A stretch of 7,605 nucleotides of DNA from an uncultured Succinivibrio sp. (GTDB lineage Bacteria; Pseudomonadota; Gammaproteobacteria; Enterobacterales; Succinivibrionaceae): contig CACYBT010000219.1 in the NCBI GenBank assembly GCA_902772715.1, forward strand, positions 1 through 7,605. Reading direction: 5' to 3'. The position numbers and the translations under genes were made by a program. The notes beneath the pieces were generated by a model, which did no database searches, was not told where the DNA came from, and saw only the letters and a program-made list of their open reading frames with translations. Below, one piece after another: positions 1 to 5,683 of this stretch (within the stretch, counting starts at the first letter, position 1; each line of letters starts with the position of its first letter).

Positions 1-23
1 GATATTTTTTTAATTTTTTCCAT
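1..23 (-). CDS. possible start of an unidentified gene running off the left edge
   Basis: On the minus strand an ATG at 23-21 opens a frame (Met-Glu-Lys-Ile-Lys-Lys-Ile) that stays open to the window edge. An AAGG lies 9 nt upstream of the ATG. Only seven codons are visible, so neither identity nor reality can be judged. The frame lies just downstream of the hairpin that follows the transposase-like gene, which is where a next gene could begin. Confidence 0.2.
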
Positions 24-32
24 TTAAAATTA

Positions 33-77
33 CCTTATTTTATAAGCAACAGAAGTGTTGCCACTAATAAGATAAGG
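33..77. repeat. long imperfect inverted repeat downstream of the transposase-like gene
   Basis: The core is GCAACA (46-51), a GAAG loop, and TGTTGC (56-61). It is extended by an outer arm CCTTATTTTAT (33-43) pairing with ATAAGATAAGG (67-77), with one T:G pair and a small internal loop. It begins about 20 nt past the stop codon at 96, on the downstream side of the minus-strand gene, so it could act as a transcription terminator or mRNA 3' stabiliser. No strong T tract follows on the minus strand (TAATTTTAAATG), so an intrinsic terminator is only weakly supported. It could also be part of an element end, but I found no matching inverted copy near 1560-1700. Confidence 0.45.
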
Positions 78-95
78 CGGTTTAATGGGATCTTG

Positions 96-1172
96 TTAAA
101 AATTAGAAAAAAATGGTGGGAATTTTAGTGGTGGCCACTTTTCTGTCGTGGGTGTGGTTTTTTGTTTGTTTTTAGGTGGCCCTTTAGCTGGCGGTAGACA
201 CTCATGTTTTAAAAAGAATTCATACAGCACCTTATTGGCATTGTCTTTTAACTCATATAAGGAAATACACTCTAACGTTTTTTGATATTTTCCTTCACAC
301 AACAGGCAGAGAAGCTTGCTTGCAAAAGCACGCATGCCACGCATGGACTTGAAAGTCTGTCTTGCGCAATCTGTAATAAATTTCTCCAAAAAGGCATAGT
401 CGACAATTTCAATTACACGAATATTTTTAGGAAGATTTGTTCTAAGATGCACTGCTAAATCCTGAAAAAGTCTAGATCCGTCACCTAATAGCACAAGAGT
501 CTCGTGCTCTAGTATTTTGGATTTAGCAAGTGCCCCATAAAGCAGTTGCATAAATTCCATTTTATTGTGTCCGCAGATAACCATATCGCGATGAATTAAC
601 CTTTCTCTTTCTGTGCCTTGAGGTTCTGTTTTAGCATGCAGTTTTACAATATTTTTTTCGGAATAAACCGTCACTGCACTCAAGTGCGCATCATTTGGAT
701 CAATATGAGATTTCTCATCAAAACAATGCACATCAAACACTGCTCTATCTGCATGATCTTTACCCATAAAATTGGGCATTTCAACAGATTCATTACTAAA
801 ATATGCTTCAAGAGCATGAAGTTCACTACCGAGTATTTCTACGTAAAGAGTTCCGTGTGGCTTTTTTGAAATCTCAAACGCTCTTTCTTCGTTAGAGTCT
901 GAAAACAAGTGCAGACACTTTCTTGCCTCTTGAAGTTTGTTCAAATAGGCAAAAGTCGCAATGTAATTCAAAACATATCGCAATTCATCATCACTTAGAA
1001 AAATATCATCATGTTTTTTTAGAGCCTGGCTCATAGCCTGATATGAAGAATACTGCATTCCCATGCGTGCAAGTTTTAGCATCATAAGTACAGTAATTTT
1101 GTAGGGAAGAATGGTAATATTAAGATAATCATCAAGAGGAACAAAAGAATTTCTATGATACAAAGTCATCAA
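96..1172 (-). CDS. ISLre2/UPF0236-like transposase, 3' (catalytic-region) part
   Basis: The frame has 358 codons if begun at TTG 1172; an ATG follows at 1169. No Shine-Dalgarno site precedes either, and the frame is open without a stop back to the homopolymer tract at 1305-1322, so I take this as the 3' part of a split gene. The upstream extension encodes AKTIKTLLGNVTYNRRIYV, resembling the conserved UPF0236/ISLre2 N-terminal motif (R-x-IKT-x-x-G-x-V-x-[FY]-x-RR-x-Y). PLDDYLNI (12-19) fits the family's LLDELLGI. LGDGS (229-233) and VDYAFLEKF (257-265) fit the family's GDG and LDRFHL blocks with their acidic residues. VEILGSEL (111-118) occupies the place of the family's VEADGVWL but lacks the Asp. 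The C-terminus (about 326-358) is rich in Pro, Lys and Thr and lacks the family's usual terminal block. The protein is probably catalytically inactive. The family call is motif-based from memory, with no alignment run. Confidence 0.65.
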   Translation of the reverse strand: MMTLYHRNSFVPLDDYLNITILPYKITVLMMLKLARMGMQYSSYQAMSQALKKHDDIFLSDDELRYVLNYIATFAYLNKLQEARKCLHLFSDSNEERAFEISKKPHGTLYVEILGSELHALEAYFSNESVEMPNFMGKDHADRAVFDVHCFDEKSHIDPNDAHLSAVTVYSEKNIVKLHAKTEPQGTERERLIHRDMVICGHNKMEFMQLLYGALAKSKILEHETLVLLGDGSRLFQDLAVHLRTNLPKNIRVIEIVDYAFLEKFITDCARQTFKSMRGMRAFASKLLCLLCEGKYQKTLECISLYELKDNANKVLYEFFLKHECLPPAKGPPKNKQKTTPTTEKWPPLKFPPFFSNF

Positions 1173-1300
1173 GAGGTTACGACTTTTATCATCAGAAGGG
1201 ACGTAGATCCTTCTGTTGTAAGTTACATTTCCTAAAAGAGTCTTTATAGTTTTGGCTCTTATGTCCTTACACTTAAGAAATATCTGCTGCTGTGAGAAAT

Positions 1301-1543
1301 TCAGTTTTTTTTTGAAAAAAAATCATCACAAGGCAGGTAGGACAATATTTTTCCAAAATGTGTAGCATAAAGTTCACGAGTACAGGTATGTAAACGCGCA
1401 ATACGTTCTTCAATAGCTGATAAAGACACATCTTGCTCTTTATTTGCGATAAGATTTTCAAGATCATTCAAAAAAGCATCAATTTCATCCCCGATCTCAA
1501 TTTTAAGCATGGCGGCTAATTCTTTTAACGGTTTATCAGACAT
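1301..1543 (-). CDS. N-terminal fragment (80 aa) of the split transposase-like gene
   Basis: The ATG at 1543 is preceded by AGAGAGGA about 7 nt upstream and by a promoter-like pair at 1568-1596, so I chose it over a start 17 codons further up, which would overlap the -10 element. The 80-residue product is charged and predicted helical (LKELAAMLKIEIGDEIDAFL near the start), with one Cys at 54 and another at 72. It ends FFSKKN at a TGA directly after the A9 run. Alone I would not recognise it. Its role is inferred from the downstream frame, which continues it after a -1 shift with UPF0236/ISLre2-like sequence, and a helical N-terminal segment before the RxIKT motif is usual in that family. The fallback reading is an independent small protein of unknown function. 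Confidence 0.7.
   Translation of the reverse strand: MSDKPLKELAAMLKIEIGDEIDAFLNDLENLIANKEQDVSLSAIEERIARLHTCTRELYATHFGKILSYLPCDDFFSKKN
1305..1322 (-). other. homopolymer slippage tract T8-C-A9 (minus strand)
   Basis: On the coding strand eight T (1322-1315), one C (1314) and nine A (1313-1305) follow each other. In the zero frame this reads TTT TTT TCA AAA AAA AAC TGA, so A AAA AAC, a classical -1 slippery heptamer, ends immediately before the stop. A9 is also long enough for transcriptional slippage or replication slippage. The two runs are complementary, so the tract could fold on itself. The sequence and frames are seen directly; use as a recoding site is inference. Confidence 0.6.
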
Positions 1544-1567
1544 ATCACATTCCTCTCTTTTAAAGAA

Positions 1568-1596
1568 AGCATAGCATATGTACAAAAAATCCACAA
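1568..1596 (-). promoter_or_regulatory. predicted sigma70 promoter of the split transposase-like gene
   Basis: On the minus strand, TTGTGG (1596-1591) is followed after 17 nt by TATGCT (1573-1568), with TG one base upstream of the -10 (extended -10). Transcription would begin near 1561, giving a short leader of about 18 nt carrying AGAGAGGA before the ATG at 1543. The fit is good for a predicted promoter, but it is sequence-based only. Confidence 0.5.
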
Positions 1597-1647
1597 TTTT
1601 TAGTTAAAATGAGAATATTGATTATAATTAAGATTTATATATCTTTA

Positions 1648-1695
1648 ACATTACAAATGTCATATATATGACATTCATTTTTAAACTTTGAATGT
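1648..1695. promoter_or_regulatory. cluster of interlocking inverted repeats, candidate operator
   Basis: Four half-sites alternate in orientation: ACATT (1648-1652), AATGT (1656-1660), ACATT (1671-1675) and AATGT (1691-1695). The middle pair forms a 20-bp perfect palindrome (1656-1675). The outer right pair forms ACATTCA (1671-1677) / TGAATGT (1689-1695). The cluster lies between two divergent promoters, about 60-80 nt upstream of the transposase-like promoter. This is the layout of a dimeric regulator's binding region, but I do not recognise the regulator. Confidence 0.5.
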
Positions 1696-1856
1696 TTTCC
1701 AAAATCAATACCAAATGCATCACATCAAACCTACTTAAAAATTTTAATAATATAGGTAAAATTATTTAGCATAACATTTGCGCTCACATACAAAATACTA
1801 TGCACAAATACAAAGCAAAAATAAACAAAAAAATCAGCAGGCGATTTTTAAAGCAC

Positions 1857-1886
1857 TTGTTGCTAGAATATAGCCGGATTTATTAT
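1857..1886 (+). promoter_or_regulatory. predicted purH promoter region, two alternative -10 elements
   Basis: Two readings are possible. An extended -10, TGC-TAGAAT (1861-1869), has no good -35. Alternatively TTGTTG (1857-1862) is followed after 18 nt by TATTAT (1881-1886). Either gives a purH leader of roughly 95-115 nt. I see no recognisable E. coli-type PurR operator overlapping them. The prediction is moderate at best. Confidence 0.4.
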
Positions 1887-1936
1887 CCCCCATGCACCAT
1901 GGGTAATTATTGCATTCAGTAACTACCGCAATGCAA
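1876..1936 (+). promoter_or_regulatory. purH leader with three consecutive short hairpins
   Basis: Three inverted repeats follow each other: GGAT-TTATT-ATCC (1876-1888), CCCATG-CAC-CATGGG (1889-1903) and TTGCATT with AATGCAA (1910-1916 / 1930-1936, 13-nt loop). They lie upstream of the ribosome binding site. None ends in a T run, so a terminator-attenuator is not indicated. The sequence lacks the conserved blocks of the ZTP (pfl) riboswitch that often precedes purine genes. They may be a structured 5' UTR or DNA binding sites. Confidence 0.4.
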
Positions 1937-1989
1937 CTAAAAAATCTCAAATTCAGACCTTAAATTTATATAGGAGCAAACTAATTATC

Positions 1990-3579
1990 ATGGATTCTCT
2001 GTTAAGAACTGTGAAACGAGCCCTCATCAGCGTTTCTGACAAAGATGGGATTGTAGATTTTGCCAAAGAACTAACCAAGCGCGGAGTCTCCATTCTTTCC
2101 ACCGGAGGAACAGCAAAACTCTTGGCCGAAAACGGGGTATCCGTTAAAGAGGTCTCTGAATATACGGAATTTCCTGAAATGATGGGTGGCAGAGTTAAAA
2201 CTCTTCACCCTAAAATTCACGGAGGTATTCTTGGCAGACGCGGCACTGATGATGAAGTTATGGCATTGCATGGTATTGTTCCAATCGATCTTGTGGTTGT
2301 TAATCTCTACCCTTTTGAAAAAACAGTTGCCAAAGAGAACTGTCCTTTGGAAACAGCCATTGAAAATATTGATATAGGTGGTCCAACCATGGTTCGTGCT
2401 GCAGCCAAAAACTGCCGCGATGTAGCGATTGTAGTCCGAACTGATGACTACAAACGTATTATTATGGAAATGGATGAACACAATAATGCACTAACCTACG
2501 AAACCCGTTTCGATCTTGCTGTAGCAGCCTTTGAGCATACCGCACACTATGACAGCAGTATTGCCAACTATTTTGGCAACAAGGTTCATGATTATGGTAA
2601 AGATGAAATCTCCTTGCCTCTCATGCCTCGTACTCTTAACCTTAATTTCAAAAAAGTACAGAGTATGCGTTATGGAGAAAACCCTCATCAAAATGCTGCC
2701 TTCTATAGAGAATTAAATGCTACCGATGCAGGTATTTCCACTGCAGTACAGTTGCAGGGTAAGGAACTATCCTACAACAACATAGCTGACACTGACGCCG
2801 CAATAGAGTGTGTACGCCAGTTTGAAGAACCTTGCTGCGTAATCGTAAAGCATGCTAATCCATGTGGAGTCGCCTTAAGTACTGACATTCTCAAGGCCTA
2901 TGAGGCTGCTTTCAAATGTGACAGCGAATCCGCATTTGGCGGGATCATTGCTTTTAACCGTACCCTTGACAAAGAAACAGCCAAAGCCATCCTTGATCGT
3001 CAGTTCTGTGAGGTGATTGTCGCACCTGAAGCCACAGAAGATGCCATCATCGAAGTACAGCGCAAGAAAAACGTACGGCTATTGGTCACAGGTGAACTTA
3101 AGAATGCAACCAAGCGCCTTGATTATAAACGCGTTAATGGCGGCATTTTAGTTCAGGAAGCCGATCTGGAAGTAGTAAGACGAGAGGATCTTAAGGTTGT
3201 AACCAAAAGAAAACCATCGGATGCCGAACTCGACGAAATGCTGTTTGCTTGGAAAGTCTGCAAATTCACTAAATCCAATGCTATCGTCTATACCAATAAC
3301 AAACAGACACTTGGCATCGGATGCGGACAGACATCACGAGTTTTCTCTGCTAAGATAGCCTGTCTGCGTGCTGATGAGGCAAAACTTTCACTTAAGGGAG
3401 CCGCTCTTGCTTCAGATGCATTCTTCCCATTCCGTGATGGTGTAGATGCCGCAGCCGAACATGGTATCACCTCAATTATTCAGCCTGGCGGTTCTATTCG
3501 TGATGAAGAAGTTATAAAGGCTGCCGATGAACATGGTATAGCCATGGTCTTTACCGGAATGCGTCATTTCCGTCATTAA
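1990..3579 (+). CDS. purH: bifunctional AICAR transformylase / IMP cyclohydrolase PurH
   Basis: PurH catalyses the last two steps of de novo IMP synthesis in the cytosol: formyl transfer from 10-formyl-THF to AICAR, then ring closure of FAICAR to IMP. The 529-residue length equals that of E. coli PurH. The N-terminal MGS-like cyclohydrolase domain (about 1-200) shows RALISVSDK (10-18), STGGTAKLL (37-45), [15 protein letters not shown] (67-81) and [15 protein letters not shown] (127-141). The C-terminal transformylase domain shows RYGENPHQ (227-234), KHANPCGVA (287-295) with the catalytic Lys-His pair, [10 protein letters not shown] (314-323), FPFRDGVD (479-486), [11 protein letters not shown] (498-508) and MRHFRH at the end. 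Both domains look complete. The Shine-Dalgarno AGGAG (1972-1976) lies 13 nt before the ATG, unusually far, but ATG 1990 aligns with the E. coli start region. purD follows after 27 nt, as in the E. coli purHD operon. Confidence 0.98.
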   Translation: MDSLLRTVKRALISVSDKDGIVDFAKELTKRGVSILSTGGTAKLLAENGVSVKEVSEYTEFPEMMGGRVKTLHPKIHGGILGRRGTDDEVMALHGIVPIDLVVVNLYPFEKTVAKENCPLETAIENIDIGGPTMVRAAAKNCRDVAIVVRTDDYKRIIMEMDEHNNALTYETRFDLAVAAFEHTAHYDSSIANYFGNKVHDYGKDEISLPLMPRTLNLNFKKVQSMRYGENPHQNAAFYRELNATDAGISTAVQLQGKELSYNNIADTDAAIECVRQFEEPCCVIVKHANPCGVALSTDILKAYEAAFKCDSESAFGGIIAFNRTLDKETAKAILDRQFCEVIVAPEATEDAIIEVQRKKNVRLLVTGELKNATKRLDYKRVNGGILVQEADLEVVRREDLKVVTKRKPSDAELDEMLFAWKVCKFTKSNAIVYTNNKQTLGIGCGQTSRVFSAKIACLRADEAKLSLKGAALASDAFFPFRDGVDAAAEHGITSIIQPGGSIRDEEVIKAADEHGIAMVFTGMRHFRH

Positions 3580-3596
3580 TCTGTTACATATAGGAT

Positions 3597-3601
3597 AAGG
3601 A
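3597..3601 (+). promoter_or_regulatory. purD ribosome binding site
   Basis: AAGGA lies 5 nt before the purD ATG, with a second TAGGA at 3591-3595. It fits the ATG at 3607, and no promoter or terminator is visible in the 27-nt gap after purH, supporting co-transcription. Confidence 0.7.
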
Positions 3602-3606
3602 TATTT

Positions 3607-4908
3607 ATGAAGGTTTTAGTTATTGGCAGTGGTGGACGCGAGCATGCCCTAGCCTACAAAGCTGCAAAGTCTCCACTGGTGACTACCGTATTTGTTGCTC
3701 CTGGCAATCCTGGCACGAGGCAGGAACCACATGTAATAAACGTTGATATTGATACAGGGGATCTTAATGGTTTACTGTCTTTTGCCAAAAAGGAAAACAT
3801 TGATCTTACCATTGTGGGCCCTGAGGCTCCCCTTGTAGCAGGAATTGTCGACCTCTTTACACAAGAAGGTCTTAGGATTTTCGGACCATCCAAGGCGGCA
3901 GCACGTCTTGAAGGTTCAAAGTCCTTTACTAAGGATTTTTTAAAACGCCATCATATACCTACTGCTGAATATGAAGTATTTACTGACACCGCTCCTGCCA
4001 TTGCCTATATCAGACAAAAAGGTGCTCCGATTGTGATCAAGGCTGACGGTTTAGCCTCAGGAAAGGGAGTAGTAGTCGCCATGACTTTGGCAGAAGCCGA
4101 AAATGCGGTGCATATGATGCTGGATGATAACAAGTTTGGAGATGCAGGAACCAGCATTGTTATAGAAGAATTCATGCAGGGTGAGGAAGCCTCGTTTATT
4201 GTCATGTCTGATACGGTGAATGCTCTGCCTATGGCAACATCCCAGGATCATAAACGCGTAGGTGACGGGGATACAGGGCCAAATACCGGCGGTATGGGAG
4301 CCTATTCACCTGCGCCAGTGGTTACTCCTGAAGTTTATAACAAAGTTATGGAACGCATTATCAAACCTACCTTAAGTGGCATGGCAGAAGATGGACATCC
4401 TTATCGAGGCTTTCTCTATGCCGGACTTATGATTGACGAAAATGGCGATCCAAGAGTAGTAGAATTCAACTGTCGTTTTGGCGATCCAGAAACCCAGCCT
4501 ATCATGATGAGAATGCGCTCAGATCTTGTAGATTTGTGCTATAAAGCATGCACCGATGGCGGACTTCTACACGAAAAGGCTGACTACGATGAGCGCAAGA
4601 GTGTCGGTGTGGTTTTGGCTGCCCATAACTATCCTTCAGCACCTCGTATTGGGGATGTGATTACCGGTCTTGATACCAAAACTTCTGAAGATATCAAGAT
4701 CTTCCATGCAGGCACTGCAGACAAAGGGGATACGATCGTTACCAAGGGGGGCAGAGTTCTTTGTGTAACCGCCTTAGGTGATAGTGTTAGTGAAGCACGT
4801 AACAAGGCCTATAGAGCCATTGAAAACATCCACTTTGATGGTATGTTCTATCGCAAAGATATAGCCTACCGCGCTATTAAAAGAGAGGAACAGCAAAAAA
4901 CAAAGTGA
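3607..4908 (+). CDS. purD: phosphoribosylamine-glycine ligase (GAR synthetase) PurD
   Basis: PurD joins phosphoribosylamine and glycine with ATP to give GAR, the second step of de novo purine synthesis, in the cytosol. The protein has 433 residues (E. coli about 429) and full-length resemblance. Its domains follow the family order: an N-domain with MKVLVIGSGGREHAL (1-15), APGNPGT (31-37) and VGPEAPLV (70-77); the ATP-grasp core with EGSKSFTKDFL (102-112), KADGLASGKGV (145-155), IEEFMQGEEASF (186-197), SQDHKRVGDGDTGPNTGGMG (212-231), and the metal-binding VEFNCRFGDPETQ (285-297); and a C-domain with GGRVLCVTALG (381-391). All key blocks are present. AAGGA (3597-3601) gives a sound start. The stop overlaps the next gene's start by 4 nt (GTGA), indicating an operon with translational coupling to the permease. 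Confidence 0.98.
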   Translation: MKVLVIGSGGREHALAYKAAKSPLVTTVFVAPGNPGTRQEPHVINVDIDTGDLNGLLSFAKKENIDLTIVGPEAPLVAGIVDLFTQEGLRIFGPSKAAARLEGSKSFTKDFLKRHHIPTAEYEVFTDTAPAIAYIRQKGAPIVIKADGLASGKGVVVAMTLAEAENAVHMMLDDNKFGDAGTSIVIEEFMQGEEASFIVMSDTVNALPMATSQDHKRVGDGDTGPNTGGMGAYSPAPVVTPEVYNKVMERIIKPTLSGMAEDGHPYRGFLYAGLMIDENGDPRVVEFNCRFGDPETQPIMMRMRSDLVDLCYKACTDGGLLHEKADYDERKSVGVVLAAHNYPSAPRIGDVITGLDTKTSEDIKIFHAGTADKGDTIVTKGGRVLCVTALGDSVSEARNKAYRAIENIHFDGMFYRKDIAYRAIKREEQQKTK

Positions 4909-5681
4909 GTGAAGAAATCATAAAACAGGGAATTCTGTTCTCTGTTACCTTTGTTGCTAATCTTTTTGCCAGCGTCTCAGGAGGAGGCGCTGGTTTTATT
5001 CAGTTTCCACTGCTTATTCTCTTAGGGCTGCCGTTTACCGTAGCCTTAGGCACCCACAAGGTGGCAGTGGTGTTCCTTGGAGTGGGGGCTCTGGCTAAAA
5101 AACAGACACTCTCTACCTTTGAAATTGACAAGAGTGTAGCCTTAATCATGCTGGTGCTTGGCAACATCAGTGTGGTTCTAGGCTCGTTTATTATTGTGGC
5201 TGCCGATCCTGCCAAAGCCGAAATCTGTCTTGGGAGTTTCATCATTCTGACAGGAATGTACACACTACTGCAGCGTTCATTCGGCACTTCCAATATTGAA
5301 CATCGTTCACGTCTTAGAACCGTTACAGGCACTCTGCTCATCATGCTCATTGGGATGTTTTCAGGCTCTATTTCATCAGGCGCGGGACTTTTTTCCACAC
5401 TCACACTGACGATGGTATTCGGCTTAAGTCTCAAACGGGCTATCATGCATACCATGATTTTTGTAGCCTTTATCTGGAACGCAGTGGGAGCCTTTACCGT
5501 CGGCACACTCACCGGTATCTACTGGCAATGGGTTCATATAATGATAATTGCAGCATTTTTAGGCTCATTTCTTGGGACCTCCCTCCTCGTTAAATTGCCG
5601 ACCAAAACAATACGGATTATCTTCTCCATAGTATCTATGCTTTCAGGGATGATCCTGCTTTATGAGGGCTTATACTCCTGA
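4905..5681 (+). CDS. TSUP (TauE/SafE, DUF81) family membrane permease
   Basis: This 258-residue, strongly hydrophobic protein has the length, about eight predicted membrane segments and internal two-fold repeat of the TSUP family. The first-half signature is SGGGAGFIQFPLLILLGLP (25-43) followed by ALGTHKVA (47-54); the matching second-half signature is SGSISSGAGLFSTLTLTM (153-170) followed by LKRAIMHTM (176-184). Family members move small organic anions or sulfur compounds such as sulfite, sulfoacetate or taurine-derived products across the inner membrane. The substrate here cannot be read from sequence. The GTG start overlaps the purD TGA by 4 nt. AGAGAGGA lies about 15 nt upstream, too far for a strong independent site, so translation probably depends on purD. 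A link to purine metabolism is suggested only by the operon position. No in-frame ATG or GTG before the first conserved block gives a better start. Confidence 0.9.
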   Translation: MSEEIIKQGILFSVTFVANLFASVSGGGAGFIQFPLLILLGLPFTVALGTHKVAVVFLGVGALAKKQTLSTFEIDKSVALIMLVLGNISVVLGSFIIVAADPAKAEICLGSFIILTGMYTLLQRSFGTSNIEHRSRLRTVTGTLLIMLIGMFSGSISSGAGLFSTLTLTMVFGLSLKRAIMHTMIFVAFIWNAVGAFTVGTLTGIYWQWVHIMIIAAFLGSFLGTSLLVKLPTKTIRIIFSIVSMLSGMILLYEGLYS

Positions 5682-5683
5682 TG

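Larger units (their letters stand above)
96..1543 (-). pseudogene. complete split transposase-like gene, two frames joined at a T8-C-A9 tract
   Basis: This entry joins the two minus-strand reading frames. The upstream frame (ATG 1543, TGA 1303-1301) and the downstream frame (open from 1319, stop 98-96) differ by -1. If the ribosome or polymerase shifts at the A9 run, the product is about 482 residues, close to the usual UPF0236/ISLre2 length as I recall it. The predicted promoter and ribosome binding site lie only before the first frame. Apart from the tract, some 400 codons carry no stop, so the lesion is either recent, bypassed by recoding or slippage, or an assembly error in the homopolymer. 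I label it a pseudogene because, read conventionally, translation stops at residue 80. Programmed -1 shifting or phase variation are the live alternatives. No terminal inverted repeats or target duplication were recognised. Confidence 0.55.
1544..1989. other. AT-rich divergent intergenic region between the transposase-like gene and purH
   Basis: This stretch of about 446 nt has no credible gene. It holds the minus-strand promoter at 1568-1596, a palindrome cluster at 1648-1695, a purH promoter candidate near 1857-1886 and a leader with three short inverted repeats before the purH start. Between roughly 1700 and 1840 I see only AT-rich sequence plus an isolated ATTTGCGC-like stretch (1776-1783). 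That stretch is too poor a match to call a PurR box. Confidence 0.7.

Noticed and set aside
618..869. Plus-strand open frame of 83 codons opposite the transposase-like gene
   Set aside because: No ribosome binding site, composition typical of a reverse-strand shadow, and the minus-strand frame carries the recognisable motifs.
1273..1467. Separate 64-codon minus-strand gene overlapping the 80-codon frame
   Set aside because: No ribosome binding site; it is an alternative frame of the N-terminal fragment and across the homopolymer tract, without family features.
1..1700. Terminal inverted repeats delimiting an insertion sequence
   Set aside because: Comparing both flanks of the transposase-like gene gave only AT-rich matches such as AATTTTTA, expected by chance; no convincing ends or target duplications.
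1771..1790. PurR operator (CGCAAACGTTTGCG-like)
   Set aside because: Only a half-match, ATTTGCGC, is present, without the second half or central CG, so it is not supported.
1876..1989. ZTP (pfl) riboswitch before purH
   Set aside because: Genes of this kind often carry one, but the conserved GGGGA-type and CCGCC-type blocks are missing; only generic short hairpins are present.
2071..2481. Minus-strand open frame of 136 codons inside purH
   Set aside because: It is antisense to the highly conserved PurH coding sequence and shows no protein family features of its own.
5000..5512. Minus-strand open frame of 170 codons inside the TSUP permease gene
   Set aside because: It is a long shadow of a hydrophobic gene; its Ser/Arg/Pro-rich composition is typical of the complement of membrane-protein codons, and the plus-strand protein has clear family motifs.
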